Origin: an uncultured Colwellia sp.
GTDB taxonomy: Bacteria; Pseudomonadota; Gammaproteobacteria; Enterobacterales; Alteromonadaceae
Reading direction: 5' to 3'
NCBI GenBank assembly: GCA_913058145.1
Contig: CAJXQM010000007.1
Location: 1 to 64,000, forward strand
DNA: 64,000 nucleotides
This document shows positions 1-8,283 of the stretch, piece after piece. A program made the translations under genes and the position numbers. Each line of letters starts with the position of its first letter. Positions within the stretch are counted from its first letter, which is position 1. The notes under the pieces are model-generated. The model worked only from the letters and a program-made list of their open reading frames with translations, was not told the origin of the DNA and did no database searches.

Positions 1-33
1 GCTTATTGACTTAAAAAGTAATGAGATAACTTA

Positions 34-104
34 TCAAAACGTCCAGTTGATTAAGGTTTTTAGCTGAACCCCTTGGAACTGGAGCGCATCTTATAGAGTT
101 TTGA
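34..104. repeat. nested inverted repeat at window edge
   Basis: Three pairs of arms nest in order: TCAAAAC (34-40) with GTTTTGA (98-104), CCAGTT (43-48) with AACTGG (77-82), and AAGG (53-56) with CCTT (71-74). A transcript could fold into a long interrupted hairpin. It lies beyond the 3' end of the SDR gene and has no T-tract typical of a terminator. It could be a repeat element or the end of a mobile element outside the window. I see no gene in positions 1-220. Confidence 0.4.
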
Positions 105-220
105 TGTTAGGTCAAGTACAAAAAGCATCTTTTATCATTTTATTTAACATATTCAGTGCAAGCGTCTAAATCTCGTACAACTTTAACAAAAAACAATCAA
201 AAAATGTGTTGTATTGACAA

Positions 221-991
221 TTACATTGCAAGACCACCATCTATTTCTACAACTCTGCCAGTAAAAAATTCATTTTCAAAGATATATTTTGCCGTATGCG
301 CAATTTCATCTGGATCACCCAAACGACCAATTGCTTGCATATTTACTAACCTGTCACGCATTTCTGGTTTAATCGAATCTGTCATTGCCGTTCGAATAAC
401 ACCTGGCGCGATTGCACCCACTCTAATGCCATGTCTTCCTAGTTCTCTTGCCCAAGTTGCTGTCATCGCAACAACCCCCGCTTTAGCAGCAGAGTAATTG
501 GTTTGCCCTATATTACCGCCTCGTGCAATAGAAGACATATTTATAATGACACCTTTGTTACCTGATTCAATCATATGGACAGCAGCCTCTCGGCCACAAA
601 GGAATACGCCCGTTAAATTAACGTCAATCACGGACTTAAAATCATCTAGTGACATTTTATTAATTACTTCACCATCTTTGGCTTTAATCAACAGGCCGTC
701 TCGTAATATACCTGCATTATTAACTAAACCATCAATACCATTAAAATCATCGTTGATTTGCTTAAAGGTACTTTCAACCTGCGCTTCATTGCTAACATTG
801 GCAAGATAATATTTAGCACTCGTATTTGCGCTGCCGTTTTGTTCAACTAATCCAACAGTTTCGCGTAATAGCTCTTCGTTTAAATCTATTAAAGCTATGT
901 TCGCACCATTTTTAGCAAAGCTAATTGCCATAATACGGCCAAGCCCTTGACCACCACCAGTGATGACAATGGTTTTATTTTCTAAATTCAT
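221..991 (-). CDS. SDR-family dehydrogenase, probable 3-hydroxyacyl-CoA dehydrogenase of isoleucine degradation
   Basis: This 256-residue classical short-chain dehydrogenase/reductase has the cofactor motif TGGGQGLG (residues 11-18), NNAG (91-94), the catalytic serine in NMSS (about 151-154) and the YSAAK motif with Tyr166 and Lys170. It is the last gene of the minus-strand valine/isoleucine block, downstream of mmsB. In Shewanella-type clusters an SDR holds this place and is assigned to oxidation of 2-methyl-3-hydroxybutyryl-CoA to the 3-keto form. The family and NAD(P) fold are clear. The substrate is inferred from position only; FabG-like 3-oxoacyl reductases have the same motifs. Confidence 0.85.
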   Translation of the reverse strand: MNLENKTIVITGGGQGLGRIMAISFAKNGANIALIDLNEELLRETVGLVEQNGSANTSAKYYLANVSNEAQVESTFKQINDDFNGIDGLVNNAGILRDGLLIKAKDGEVINKMSLDDFKSVIDVNLTGVFLCGREAAVHMIESGNKGVIINMSSIARGGNIGQTNYSAAKAGVVAMTATWARELGRHGIRVGAIAPGVIRTAMTDSIKPEMRDRLVNMQAIGRLGDPDEIAHTAKYIFENEFFTGRVVEIDGGLAM

Positions 992-1009
992 AAAATTCTC
1001 TATTTGTGC

Positions 1010-1046
1010 CCAGGCTACTTCAAGAGAAGAGTTTCAAGCTGCCTGG
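1010..1046. repeat. imperfect hairpin between mmsB and SDR
   Basis: CCAGGC (1010-1015) and GCCTGG (1041-1046) form the arms of an imperfect stem with further partial pairing inside. It lies in the 110-bp spacer between mmsB and the SDR gene. It may be an mRNA processing or stabilising structure within the operon. There is no T-tract on either side. Confidence 0.35.
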
Positions 1047-1101
1047 ACGAATCATGATTAAGACGTCGCCAAAGAGCTTCGGTATATTACATTCACAATC
1101 A

Positions 1102-1989
1102 CTATTTGTTAAACAAGTTGAATATACTTGAAAAGTCTTTTCCGCCATTTCCTGAAGCGGCATGCATTGCAAACAAATTACGTGTTAATGCACCCAAAGG
1201 GGTTGATGATTGGCTTTGTACCGCTGTATCCATAGCTAAGCCTAAGTCTTTAGCCATAAGATCTACCATGAAACCACCTTGATAATCATTCGATGACGGC
1301 ACATTTTCCATAACATCCGGACAAGGATTATATACGTCGAGTGTCCAGTTACTGCCTGAGCTTTTACTCATGATGTTTGATAATACTTTAGCATCCAAAC
1401 CATTTGCAATACCGAGTTGTAACGCTTCACTCGTGCCAACCATCAGTACTGAGAGTAACATGTTATTACATGCCTTCGCAATTTGACCTGCGCCATGATC
1501 GCCTGCATGAAAAATATTTTTCCCCATTGCATTTAGAATAGGTTCAACTTTACTAAACTCTTCAGCACTACCGCCAACCATGAAGCTCAATGTACCGCCA
1601 ATAGCACCACCAACACCCCCAGAAACTGGAGCATCAACAAAGTTAATACCTTTTTGTGCTAAAGCAGTCGCAACTTTACGTGATGTTGCTGCGTCGATAG
1701 TTGAAGAGTCAATGACAACACTACCTTTAGCAATATAGTTAATTAAACCTGTTTCAGCTGTTAGGTAAACACTATCAACATGTTTTCCAGCTGGTAGCAT
1801 TGAAATAATAAATTGTGCATCTTTAACACATTCAATTGCGCTTGCTTTTGTCGTAGCACCTTTTTCTACCACTTGTGCTACAGCAGATTCTGATAAATCA
1901 AAGACACATACGTCGTGTCCTGCTTTAACAAGATTAATGGCCATTGGGCCACCCATGTTTCCTAATCCAATAAATGCAATATTCGCCAT
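1102..1989 (-). CDS. mmsB: 3-hydroxyisobutyrate dehydrogenase
   Basis: MmsB oxidises 3-hydroxyisobutyrate to methylmalonate semialdehyde with NAD+ in valine degradation. The protein begins with the Rossmann motif GLGNMGG (residues 8-14). It carries the beta-hydroxyacid dehydrogenase signature DAPVSGG (about 119-125) and the catalytic lysine Lys172 in GAGQIAKACNN. I place the start at 1989, not at the further upstream start at 2031, because AGGAAAG sits just before this ATG and homologues begin at the Rossmann strand. The resulting 295 residues fit the family. It follows the hydrolase that makes its substrate, so the two are probably cotranscribed. Confidence 0.95.
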   Translation of the reverse strand: MANIAFIGLGNMGGPMAINLVKAGHDVCVFDLSESAVAQVVEKGATTKASAIECVKDAQFIISMLPAGKHVDSVYLTAETGLINYIAKGSVVIDSSTIDAATSRKVATALAQKGINFVDAPVSGGVGGAIGGTLSFMVGGSAEEFSKVEPILNAMGKNIFHAGDHGAGQIAKACNNMLLSVLMVGTSEALQLGIANGLDAKVLSNIMSKSSGSNWTLDVYNPCPDVMENVPSSNDYQGGFMVDLMAKDLGLAMDTAVQSQSSTPLGALTRNLFAMHAASGNGGKDFSSIFNLFNK

Positions 1990-2057
1990 TGTTCTTTCCT
2001 TATAATGTTTTAAAATGATTTTTACTAACACTTTAATAAAAATCGCTTAGTTGCCCG

Positions 2058-2090
2058 TTAATTACCTATTAATTACCTATTAATTACCTA
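2058..2090. repeat. three perfect tandem copies of an 11-bp unit
   Basis: The unit TTAATTACCTA occurs at 2058-2068, 2069-2079 and 2080-2090 without mismatch. The third copy contains the stop codon and last codons of the 3-hydroxyisobutyryl-CoA hydrolase gene on the minus strand. The array carries in-frame stops after the gene end, so a change in copy number would hardly affect the protein. Confidence 0.9.
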
Positions 2091-3204
2091 GATGAACTAA
2101 AGGGTGTTGGTCTGGTGTCCATTTCGATTCAAAAAACCAATCAACGACTTTTTTATCTACCGCCTCTATAGAAGAAAAATGCCATTTAGGGGAATAATCT
2201 TTATCAATTAACAGTGCTCTAACACCTTCAGTAAATTCGCCAAACTGTCCGGCTTTAACCGATAAGCTTAATTCCATTCGAAAGCAATCAGCCAATGAGA
2301 GTGATGCACCACATTGTATTTGTTGGAAGGTTAAAGAAGCGCTTAATGGACTACCGCCTTTAAGAGACTTCTGTGCACGAGAAAACCATTTATCTTCAGT
2401 TTCAACCGCTAAAATATTCTCTACAATTGCGTTTAAGTTATCAAAGTCTGTTACTTGCTTAATTAACGCTTCATGCTCGGTAAGTTTCGATTCAGGCAGT
2501 AGACTAATGGAATCTTTTTCAAAATCAGTTAGTAAACCTGAAAGCTTGTCATGATTAAGCTCTATTGAGTCTTGCCAATCTAATTGAGTTAATTGTTCAA
2601 GTAATAAATCTTTTTTATCGCTGGCAACAAAATAATCAGCTAGATGGCTATATTTAGCATCGGCAGCGTTAATAGACGCCCCAGTCAAGCCTAAAAACAT
2701 GCCACAATTATTAGGCATACGATTCAAAAAGTAGCTGCCACCCACATCAGGATAAAGGCCAATGCTAATTTCAGGCATTGCGATACGTGAATTTTCAGTA
2801 ACAACGCGATGGCTACCTCCAACCATCAGGCCAAGACCGCCACCCATTACGATACCATTACCCCAAACAATAAATGGTTTATTGAAGGTATGGATAAAGT
2901 AATCAAGTTCATACTCAGAGCCAAAGTATTTTTCAACACCTGGAGAGAAATTGCCTTTATCCGCTATGATGTCGTTGTACATATACACGATGTCGCCACC
3001 GGCACAAAAGGCTTTCTCGCCTTCCCCTTGCAGAAAAACAGCAGCGATGTCATCTTGTGTTTGCCACTGTTTCAGTTTTGGATAGATCAAAGCGATCATA
3101 TCCATGCCTAGGGCATTTAATGATTTTGGCGAGTTTAATGTGATAACGGCAATTTTTTTACCATTAGCACTATCTATCTCTTGAAAATTAACTACTTGAG
3201 TCAT
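2080..3204 (-). CDS. 3-hydroxyisobutyryl-CoA hydrolase
   Basis: This is a crotonase-fold thioesterase that releases CoA from 3-hydroxyisobutyryl-CoA, removing it from the pathway so that MmsB can act on the free acid. The oxyanion segments CAGGDI (about 67-72) and MGGGLGLMVGG (about 120-130) are present. The hydrolase acid pair lies in MPEISIGLYPDVGG, with Glu145 and Asp153. The 374 residues and the C-terminal extension separate it from simple enoyl-CoA hydratases of about 260 residues and match the HIBCH family. It lies between the hydratase and mmsB in pathway order. Annotation as plain enoyl-CoA hydratase would be the common error here. Confidence 0.9.
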   Translation of the reverse strand: MTQVVNFQEIDSANGKKIAVITLNSPKSLNALGMDMIALIYPKLKQWQTQDDIAAVFLQGEGEKAFCAGGDIVYMYNDIIADKGNFSPGVEKYFGSEYELDYFIHTFNKPFIVWGNGIVMGGGLGLMVGGSHRVVTENSRIAMPEISIGLYPDVGGSYFLNRMPNNCGMFLGLTGASINAADAKYSHLADYFVASDKKDLLLEQLTQLDWQDSIELNHDKLSGLLTDFEKDSISLLPESKLTEHEALIKQVTDFDNLNAIVENILAVETEDKWFSRAQKSLKGGSPLSASLTFQQIQCGASLSLADCFRMELSLSVKAGQFGEFTEGVRALLIDKDYSPKWHFSSIEAVDKKVVDWFFESKWTPDQHPLVHLGN

Positions 3205-3237
3205 AAAAGTTCCTATCTAGTCTATACTTGATTTCAG

Positions 3238-4026
3238 TTATTTATTCTTCCAAACGGGCTTACGTTTATCTAAAAAGGCTTGCACACCCTCTTTTTGATC
3301 TTCTGAATCAAATAAGTCAATGAACGCTTGACGCTCTTGCGGTAAAGCTTGCGCTAAAGGTATTTCTCTATTTTTTTGAATAAGTGTTTTACACGCTGAA
3401 ACAGCAACAGGGCTTTGTTTAGCAACTTTTGCTGCTAATCCTATTGCTGCTAACTTACCTTCACCTTTGGCAACAACTTCTTCAGCTAGTCCAATACGTA
3501 AAGCTGTTACAGCATCAACACGCTCACCACACAAAATCATTCGCTTAGTCCAACCTTCACCGACAAGTATTGCTAAATTTTGAGTACCACCAGCACAAGG
3601 TAGTAAACCAACACTCGCTTCAGGCAGTGCCATAACCGCGTGTTCTTCAACAACACGAATATCACATGCTAGTGCCACTTCTAAACCGCCACCCATGGCA
3701 TAACCATTAATGGCCGAAATAGAAACACCACGAAAATTAGATAAGGTTTCAAAAGCTTGACCAAAAATATCACTCATCTCTTTAGCTACTTTTTTACAAC
3801 CCTCTGCAAACACGTTTAAATCAGCTCCTGCTGAGAAAAATTTATCTCCTAACCCTGTAAGTACTAACGCATAAATATTTTTATCTTCATTTAGCGTTAG
3901 AACCAAGTCACGTAAATCCGTTAAACTTTGCTGTGTCCAAGTGTGAGCTGGGGGGTTATTAAAAGTCACTACTGCGGTATGTTGTATAACTTCTACTGTT
4001 AGAAACTGTGATGAATAGTCAGACAT
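3238..4026 (-). CDS. enoyl-CoA hydratase (methacrylyl-CoA / tiglyl-CoA hydratase)
   Basis: This 262-residue crotonase-fold hydratase has both catalytic glutamates: Glu116 in GGGLE and Glu136 in ALPEASVG. The oxyanion glycines are in SAGADL. In this operon it should hydrate methacrylyl-CoA (valine) and tiglyl-CoA (isoleucine). I choose the ATG at 4026. The longer reading frame to 4098 would run into the preceding acyl-CoA dehydrogenase gene and adds a poorly conserved lysine/asparagine-rich stretch. The 52-bp spacer to the upstream gene suggests cotranscription. Confidence 0.92.
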   Translation of the reverse strand: MSDYSSQFLTVEVIQHTAVVTFNNPPAHTWTQQSLTDLRDLVLTLNEDKNIYALVLTGLGDKFFSAGADLNVFAEGCKKVAKEMSDIFGQAFETLSNFRGVSISAINGYAMGGGLEVALACDIRVVEEHAVMALPEASVGLLPCAGGTQNLAILVGEGWTKRMILCGERVDAVTALRIGLAEEVVAKGEGKLAAIGLAAKVAKQSPVAVSACKTLIQKNREIPLAQALPQERQAFIDLFDSEDQKEGVQAFLDKRKPVWKNK

Positions 4027-4078
4027 AATTCTTATTCTCGTTTTATTTATATTTATATTAGGTTGATGTTTGATCGTG

Positions 4079-5236
4079 TTATAGAAGCTGACCTGCACCT
4101 TCAGTTAACAAACGACGAGCAATGATCACTCGCATAATTTCATTGGTACCTTCAAGTATTTGATGAACACGTACATCTCTAAAGTGACGTTCTAATGGGT
4201 ATTCTTTGATATAGCCATAGCCACCGTGAATTTGTAACGCAGCATCACATACTTGGAAACCGACATCTGTTGCAAACCGTTTTGCCATAGCACAATAAGC
4301 CGTTTTTTCAGGATCATTTTTATCCAATTTATAAGCTGCTAAACGTACCATCTGACGAGCAGCAACTAACTCTGTAGCCATGTCAGCAAGTTTAAATTGT
4401 AAACCTTGAAAAGCAGCAAGAGGTTTACCAAATTGTTCCCGTTCTTGCATATATCCCATCGCTGAATTTAAAGCTTGTTGTGCCGTACCAATAGAACAAG
4501 TCGCTATATTAATTCGACCGCCATCAAGACCTTTCATTGCTATTGCAAATCCTTCACCTTCACTGCCGAGCAAATGTTCAACCGGAACTTTCACATTATC
4601 AAAGGTTATTTGACGTGTAGGTTGTGCATTCCAACCTAGTTTTTCTTCCGCTTTTCCGTAGATAATACCGTCTAAATCAGCCGGTATTGCAAGTGCTGAA
4701 ATACCTTTAGGACCCGCTTCACCTGTGCGAACCATGACAACTAAAATATCAGTATCGCCTGCACCTGAAATAAAAACTTTTGTGCCATTAACAACGTAAT
4801 GATCTCCATCCATCTTTGCCGAGGTGCTTAAAGAGGCAGCATCAGAGCCTGAGCCTGGTTCAGTTAAACAATATGAAGCAAGTTTTTCGCCTGAAACAAG
4901 TGAAGGACACCAAGTATCTTTAACACTGCTTGTTCCCCAAGTGGCAACCATCCACGTAGCCATATTATGAATAGTCATCATCGCCGTAGTTGCGGTACAA
5001 CCCATTGCCAATTGTTCAAAAATAATAGATGAATCTAGACGACTTAGACTTAAGCCACCTGCATCTTCAGGCGTATATAAACCACAAAAACCGAGCTCGC
5101 CCGCTTTGGCAATAACCTCTTTCGGGAAAATAGACTCTTGATCCCATTTTGCTGCATTAGGTAATAATTCACTGTCGCTAAATTGCTTAGCAAGATCAGC
5201 AAACATTTGTTGATCTTCGGTTAAATCAAAATTCAC
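4079..5236 (-). CDS. acyl-CoA dehydrogenase, probable isobutyryl-/2-methylbutyryl-CoA dehydrogenase
   Basis: This flavoprotein introduces the 2,3 double bond into short branched acyl-CoA and passes electrons to ETF. The 385 residues show the usual order of N-terminal helical, middle beta (CLTEPGSGSDAA, about 132-143) and C-terminal helical domains. The catalytic base is Glu362 in LEGTNEIMR near the C-terminus, as in short- and medium-chain ACADs and isobutyryl-CoA dehydrogenase. It is the first gene of the five-gene minus-strand block and faces the AraC regulator gene. The branched substrate is inferred from the operon. Confidence 0.9.
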   Translation of the reverse strand: MNFDLTEDQQMFADLAKQFSDSELLPNAAKWDQESIFPKEVIAKAGELGFCGLYTPEDAGGLSLSRLDSSIIFEQLAMGCTATTAMMTIHNMATWMVATWGTSSVKDTWCPSLVSGEKLASYCLTEPGSGSDAASLSTSAKMDGDHYVVNGTKVFISGAGDTDILVVMVRTGEAGPKGISALAIPADLDGIIYGKAEEKLGWNAQPTRQITFDNVKVPVEHLLGSEGEGFAIAMKGLDGGRINIATCSIGTAQQALNSAMGYMQEREQFGKPLAAFQGLQFKLADMATELVAARQMVRLAAYKLDKNDPEKTAYCAMAKRFATDVGFQVCDAALQIHGGYGYIKEYPLERHFRDVRVHQILEGTNEIMRVIIARRLLTEGAGQLL

Positions 5237-5321
5237 ATTAAATTCCTAAATATCTAAGTTAACTAAGGAGCGCTAGTCCATAGACGAATATCTATAACTA
5301 TACGCGGTTAAAATACGGTGC

Positions 5322-5350
5322 CTTGAATATAGATTTGTAATTTATTCAAG
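5322..5350. promoter_or_regulatory. inverted repeat in the divergent ACAD/AraC promoter region
   Basis: CTTGAATA (5322-5329) and TATTCAAG (5343-5350) are perfect 8-bp arms separated by 13 bp. They lie between the divergent ACAD operon (start 5236) and the AraC-type regulator gene. The layout would suit a regulator site, but AraC proteins usually bind direct repeats, so the assignment is weak. Confidence 0.35.
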
Positions 5351-5457
5351 AAAATTAATAGTACGTGCACTGATTAAAGCAAATTAATTATTAAAAATAC
5401 ATTGATTAACTTGCTACTTTGATGGATTATCTTGTTATATCATCAAGAGATTTAAAA

Positions 5458-6342
5458 ATGAGTACAGCATCCAATTGGCCTTTGCCAAACAATAGTATTA
5501 GATACCTAATTCCCAAACCGCTAATAAATCAATTAGCCTTAAATATATTAAGTCGAGGCCTTTACCCTACATCGTTCGGAAAGTATATTTCGGCAAGTAA
5601 TCATTATACTAAAAGGCACAACCATACTGATAATTTGGTTATTTTCTGCTTTGATGGAGTTGGGCAATTCAGTACATCGGCATGCCAAGGGATGATAAAT
5701 AAAGGTGATGTGCTTTTTTTACCGAAAGGGACAGAACACCAGTACAAGTCGAGTAATAAAGAACCTTGGTCAATTTATTGGGTTCACATTGAGGGGCACT
5801 TATTTGAACAATTCATGGATTTTATTGGTGTAAACAGTACCAATCCAATTTTGAATATTTCTAACCAAACAGCATTCATTGAAGAATTCGAACAATTACT
5901 TGCTACAAGAAATAAAAGTTATCAATTAAGCTCCTTTATTCTTGCTTCAAATATAATAAAAAAAATGTTTGCTCTATTCACTGTCAATAGCCCGGTGAAA
6001 CTAGAACAGTTAAAACAAGACTTCAATTTGTCAAAAGTGACCGGTTTTATGGAAGATAATATTAGTCAAAAAATAAACTTACAACAAATAGCTGACTCAC
6101 TAAAGTTGTCAAAATTTTATTTTGCAAAAAAGTTTTTACAACATACTGGCGTTAGCCCTATACGCTATTTTTTAGAACTAAAAATAAAACATGCCTGTAG
6201 ATTACTTGATGAATCGAACATTTCAGTTAAAGACGTTGCGTTAAAAATTGGCTATGACGATCCTTACTATTTTTCACGTCTTTTTAAAAAAATAATGGGA
6301 TTGTCACCCACACAATATCGACAATCCCAATATGGTCATTAG
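5458..6342 (+). CDS. AraC-family transcriptional regulator (MmsR-like position)
   Basis: The N-terminal half (about residues 20-150) is an AraC-type cupin sensor domain, with a glycine-rich cupin strand and GDVLFLPKGTEHQY. The C-terminal 100 residues hold two helix-turn-helix motifs and the family signature ending in GYDDPYYFSRLFKKIMGLSP. I prefer the ATG at 5458, preceded by AAGAGA at a good distance, over starts at 5419/5422 that lack a ribosome site; this gives 294 residues. It is divergent from the valine operon, as expected for a local activator of that operon. MmsR of Pseudomonas is an AraC regulator of mmsAB. The ligand is unknown. Confidence 0.85.
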   Translation: MSTASNWPLPNNSIRYLIPKPLINQLALNILSRGLYPTSFGKYISASNHYTKRHNHTDNLVIFCFDGVGQFSTSACQGMINKGDVLFLPKGTEHQYKSSNKEPWSIYWVHIEGHLFEQFMDFIGVNSTNPILNISNQTAFIEEFEQLLATRNKSYQLSSFILASNIIKKMFALFTVNSPVKLEQLKQDFNLSKVTGFMEDNISQKINLQQIADSLKLSKFYFAKKFLQHTGVSPIRYFLELKIKHACRLLDESNISVKDVALKIGYDDPYYFSRLFKKIMGLSPTQYRQSQYGH

Positions 6343-6346
6343 CAGA

Positions 6347-6370
6347 AATATTTTGTCTATGACAAATATT
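6347..6370. terminator. hairpin between convergent AraC and atoB genes
   Basis: AATATTTTGTC and GACAAATATT pair around a TAT loop with one bulged T. The hairpin lies just past the AraC stop and before the atoB stop, so it could end transcription from both sides. The T-tract is poor, hence the low confidence. Confidence 0.4.
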
Positions 6371-6387
6371 CCTTGGAAAGTAATTAG

Positions 6388-7572
6388 TTACAGTATCTCA
6401 AGCGCAATTGATGTGGCTTCACCGCCACCAATACAGAGAGAAGCAACTCCTTTTGATAAACCTTTTGTCTTTAATGCATGAATAAGCGTTACCATAATAC
6501 GTGCACCACTTGCCCCTAATGGATGGCCTAAAGCACAAGCGCCGCCATGAACATTGACCTTATTAATATCTAAGCCCATCTCTTTAACAGCAAGCATAGT
6601 GACCATGGCAAACGCTTCATTAATTTCAAATAAATCAACATCGTTTACTGTCCAACCCGCTTTATCTAGTAACTTATTCATTGAGCCAACAGGTGCTATG
6701 GTAAATTCAGCGGGTTTTTGTGCATGATTAGCATGAGCGACAACTTTACAAAGAGGTGTCAAACCACGTGCTTTCGCTGTTGATAATTTCATCATAACTA
6801 ATGCTGCTGCGCCATCTGAAATAGAACTAGAGTTAGCTGCTGTGATAGTGCCATCTTTTTTAAAAGCAGCTCGCAACGAAGGTATTTTATCCGGGCGAGC
6901 ATTACCCGGCTGTTCGTCAGTATCAATCACAACTTCTTTGCGTCTACTTTTTACAGTAACAGGGGCAATTTCATTTTTAAAAGCGCCTGAATCAATCGCA
7001 GCATTTGCTCGTGATAATGATCTAATAGCAAACTCATCCATTTGCTCACGAGTAAAATTACTTTCATCTGCGGTTTCTTGTGCAAAACAGCCCATAGATA
7101 TTCCATCATAGGCATTTTCTAAGCCATCAAGCATCATGTGATCAAGTACTTGACCATGACCCATACGCATTCCAGCTCTTGCTTTAGGTAATAGGTATGG
7201 TGCATTACTCATGCTTTCCATACCACCAGCTACAGCAACGTCAATTGAGCCTGCAAGTAAAGCATCATGTGCTTGCATTGCAGCCTTCATACCAGAGCCA
7301 CACACTTTATTAATAGTGGTACAAACTGTTGATAAAGCTAAATCCGCAGCAATAGCCGCTTGCCTAGCAGGTGCTTGTTTCAAGCCAGCGGGTAATACAC
7401 AACCCATAATAACTTCATCAATTTGATCACTGGTTAAATTTGCTTGTTGCACAGCGGCTTTTATTGCTGTTGCACCAAGTTCTATGGCACTAGTATTTGC
7501 TAGACAGCCACTAAAGCCACCCATAGGGGTTCTTAATGCAGAAACGATAACAACGGGATCAGAAATAGACAC
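6388..7572 (-). CDS. atoB: acetyl-CoA C-acetyltransferase (thiolase)
   Basis: This biosynthetic/degradative thiolase has the full triad: acyl-accepting Cys91 in KVCGSGMK, His350 in GHPLGASG, and Cys380 in LCIGGGEA. It can cleave acetoacetyl-CoA from leucine, or 2-methylacetoacetyl-CoA from isoleucine, into acetyl-CoA and propionyl-CoA. The start is a GTG at 7572, preceded by GGAG at 6 bp spacing; the TTG four codons upstream overlaps that ribosome site. The resulting 394 residues are normal for AtoB. It is divergent from liuR and sits between the valine/isoleucine and leucine blocks, so it could serve both. Confidence 0.93.
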   Translation of the reverse strand: MSISDPVVIVSALRTPMGGFSGCLANTSAIELGATAIKAAVQQANLTSDQIDEVIMGCVLPAGLKQAPARQAAIAADLALSTVCTTINKVCGSGMKAAMQAHDALLAGSIDVAVAGGMESMSNAPYLLPKARAGMRMGHGQVLDHMMLDGLENAYDGISMGCFAQETADESNFTREQMDEFAIRSLSRANAAIDSGAFKNEIAPVTVKSRRKEVVIDTDEQPGNARPDKIPSLRAAFKKDGTITAANSSSISDGAAALVMMKLSTAKARGLTPLCKVVAHANHAQKPAEFTIAPVGSMNKLLDKAGWTVNDVDLFEINEAFAMVTMLAVKEMGLDINKVNVHGGACALGHPLGASGARIMVTLIHALKTKGLSKGVASLCIGGGEATSIALEIL

Positions 7573-7781
7573 AACACACTCCAAAAAAAGAGAAAAATAA
7601 ATTTATAATTAAAGACACCGTAACTCAATTTATTATTTACTCCAATGTAACTTTAGTACTAGTCTTAATTTTTTTATTTTAGTTATCGTAAATTGAATTA
7701 TCGATTTTAAATTTAACTAAAATATGCACCTTTATGAAATATAACAAGCAAACTTTATTGAAATATTACCACACATCTTAC

Positions 7782-7800
7782 TTTACGTTTACGTAAACTT
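7782..7800. promoter_or_regulatory. candidate LiuR operator
   Basis: GTTTACGTAAAC (7787-7798) is a perfect 12-bp palindrome and is preceded by TTTAC, giving a doubled TTTACG pattern. It lies about 50 bp before liuR and in the shared region with the divergent atoB. LiuR, the MerR-type regulator encoded next door, is known to bind palindromes with TTTACG-like halves in Proteobacteria. Autoregulation and control of both directions are inferred. Confidence 0.55.
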
Positions 7801-7846
7801 CCTGTAAGGTTATTTCAATAACAAAAAATTAAGACCAAACAATAAA

Positions 7847-8248
7847 ATGACCCTGATGAATAAAGAAAGCCAAGTGAATTATTCTATTAGTGATTTATCA
7901 AAAGAGTTTGATATTACTACCCGTAGTATCAGATTTTACGAAGATAAAGGACTATTATCCCCTACACGTAAAGGACAAACACGCATTTACAATCAGCGTG
8001 ATAAGGTTAGATTAAAGCTAATTTTACGTGGTAAACGCTTAGGTTTTTCTCTAGGTGAAACGGGGCGTTTATTTGAACTTTATGATGCAGACAAATCCAG
8101 CGCTAAGCAATTAGCTATAATGATGGAATTAATATTAGAAAAAAAAGATGTTTTAAAACAAAAGCTTGATGACATAAATGCCGTTCTAATCGAATTGAAT
8201 GACATAGAAGAAAACTGTAATAAAATATTAACGACACTAACAACGTAA
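7847..8248 (+). CDS. liuR: MerR-family regulator of leucine degradation
   Basis: This 133-residue MerR-type regulator has an N-terminal winged helix (ISDLSKEFDITTRSIRFYED, about residues 13-32) followed by a long coiled coil for dimerisation. It has no cysteine motif of metal sensors. It is the first gene of the leucine block and is separated from liuA by only 35 bp, the normal arrangement for LiuR. LiuR represses leucine/isovalerate genes until a pathway acyl-CoA binds. A palindrome that fits its site lies just upstream. ATG at 7856 is an alternative start. Confidence 0.88.
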   Translation: MTLMNKESQVNYSISDLSKEFDITTRSIRFYEDKGLLSPTRKGQTRIYNQRDKVRLKLILRGKRLGFSLGETGRLFELYDADKSSAKQLAIMMELILEKKDVLKQKLDDINAVLIELNDIEENCNKILTTLTT

Positions 8249-8283
8249 AACACTAAACACAATATAACAGGTAGGAACAAAAT

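Noticed and set aside
498-809. Plus-strand open frame inside the SDR gene, and similar antisense frames (for example 5' part of hda, pntA, fadJ)
   Set aside because: They lie antisense to strongly supported genes, have no ribosome sites and no family resemblance; they are shadows of coding sequence.
2058-2090. Tandem repeat as a CRISPR-like array
   Set aside because: Units of 11 bp are directly joined without spacers.
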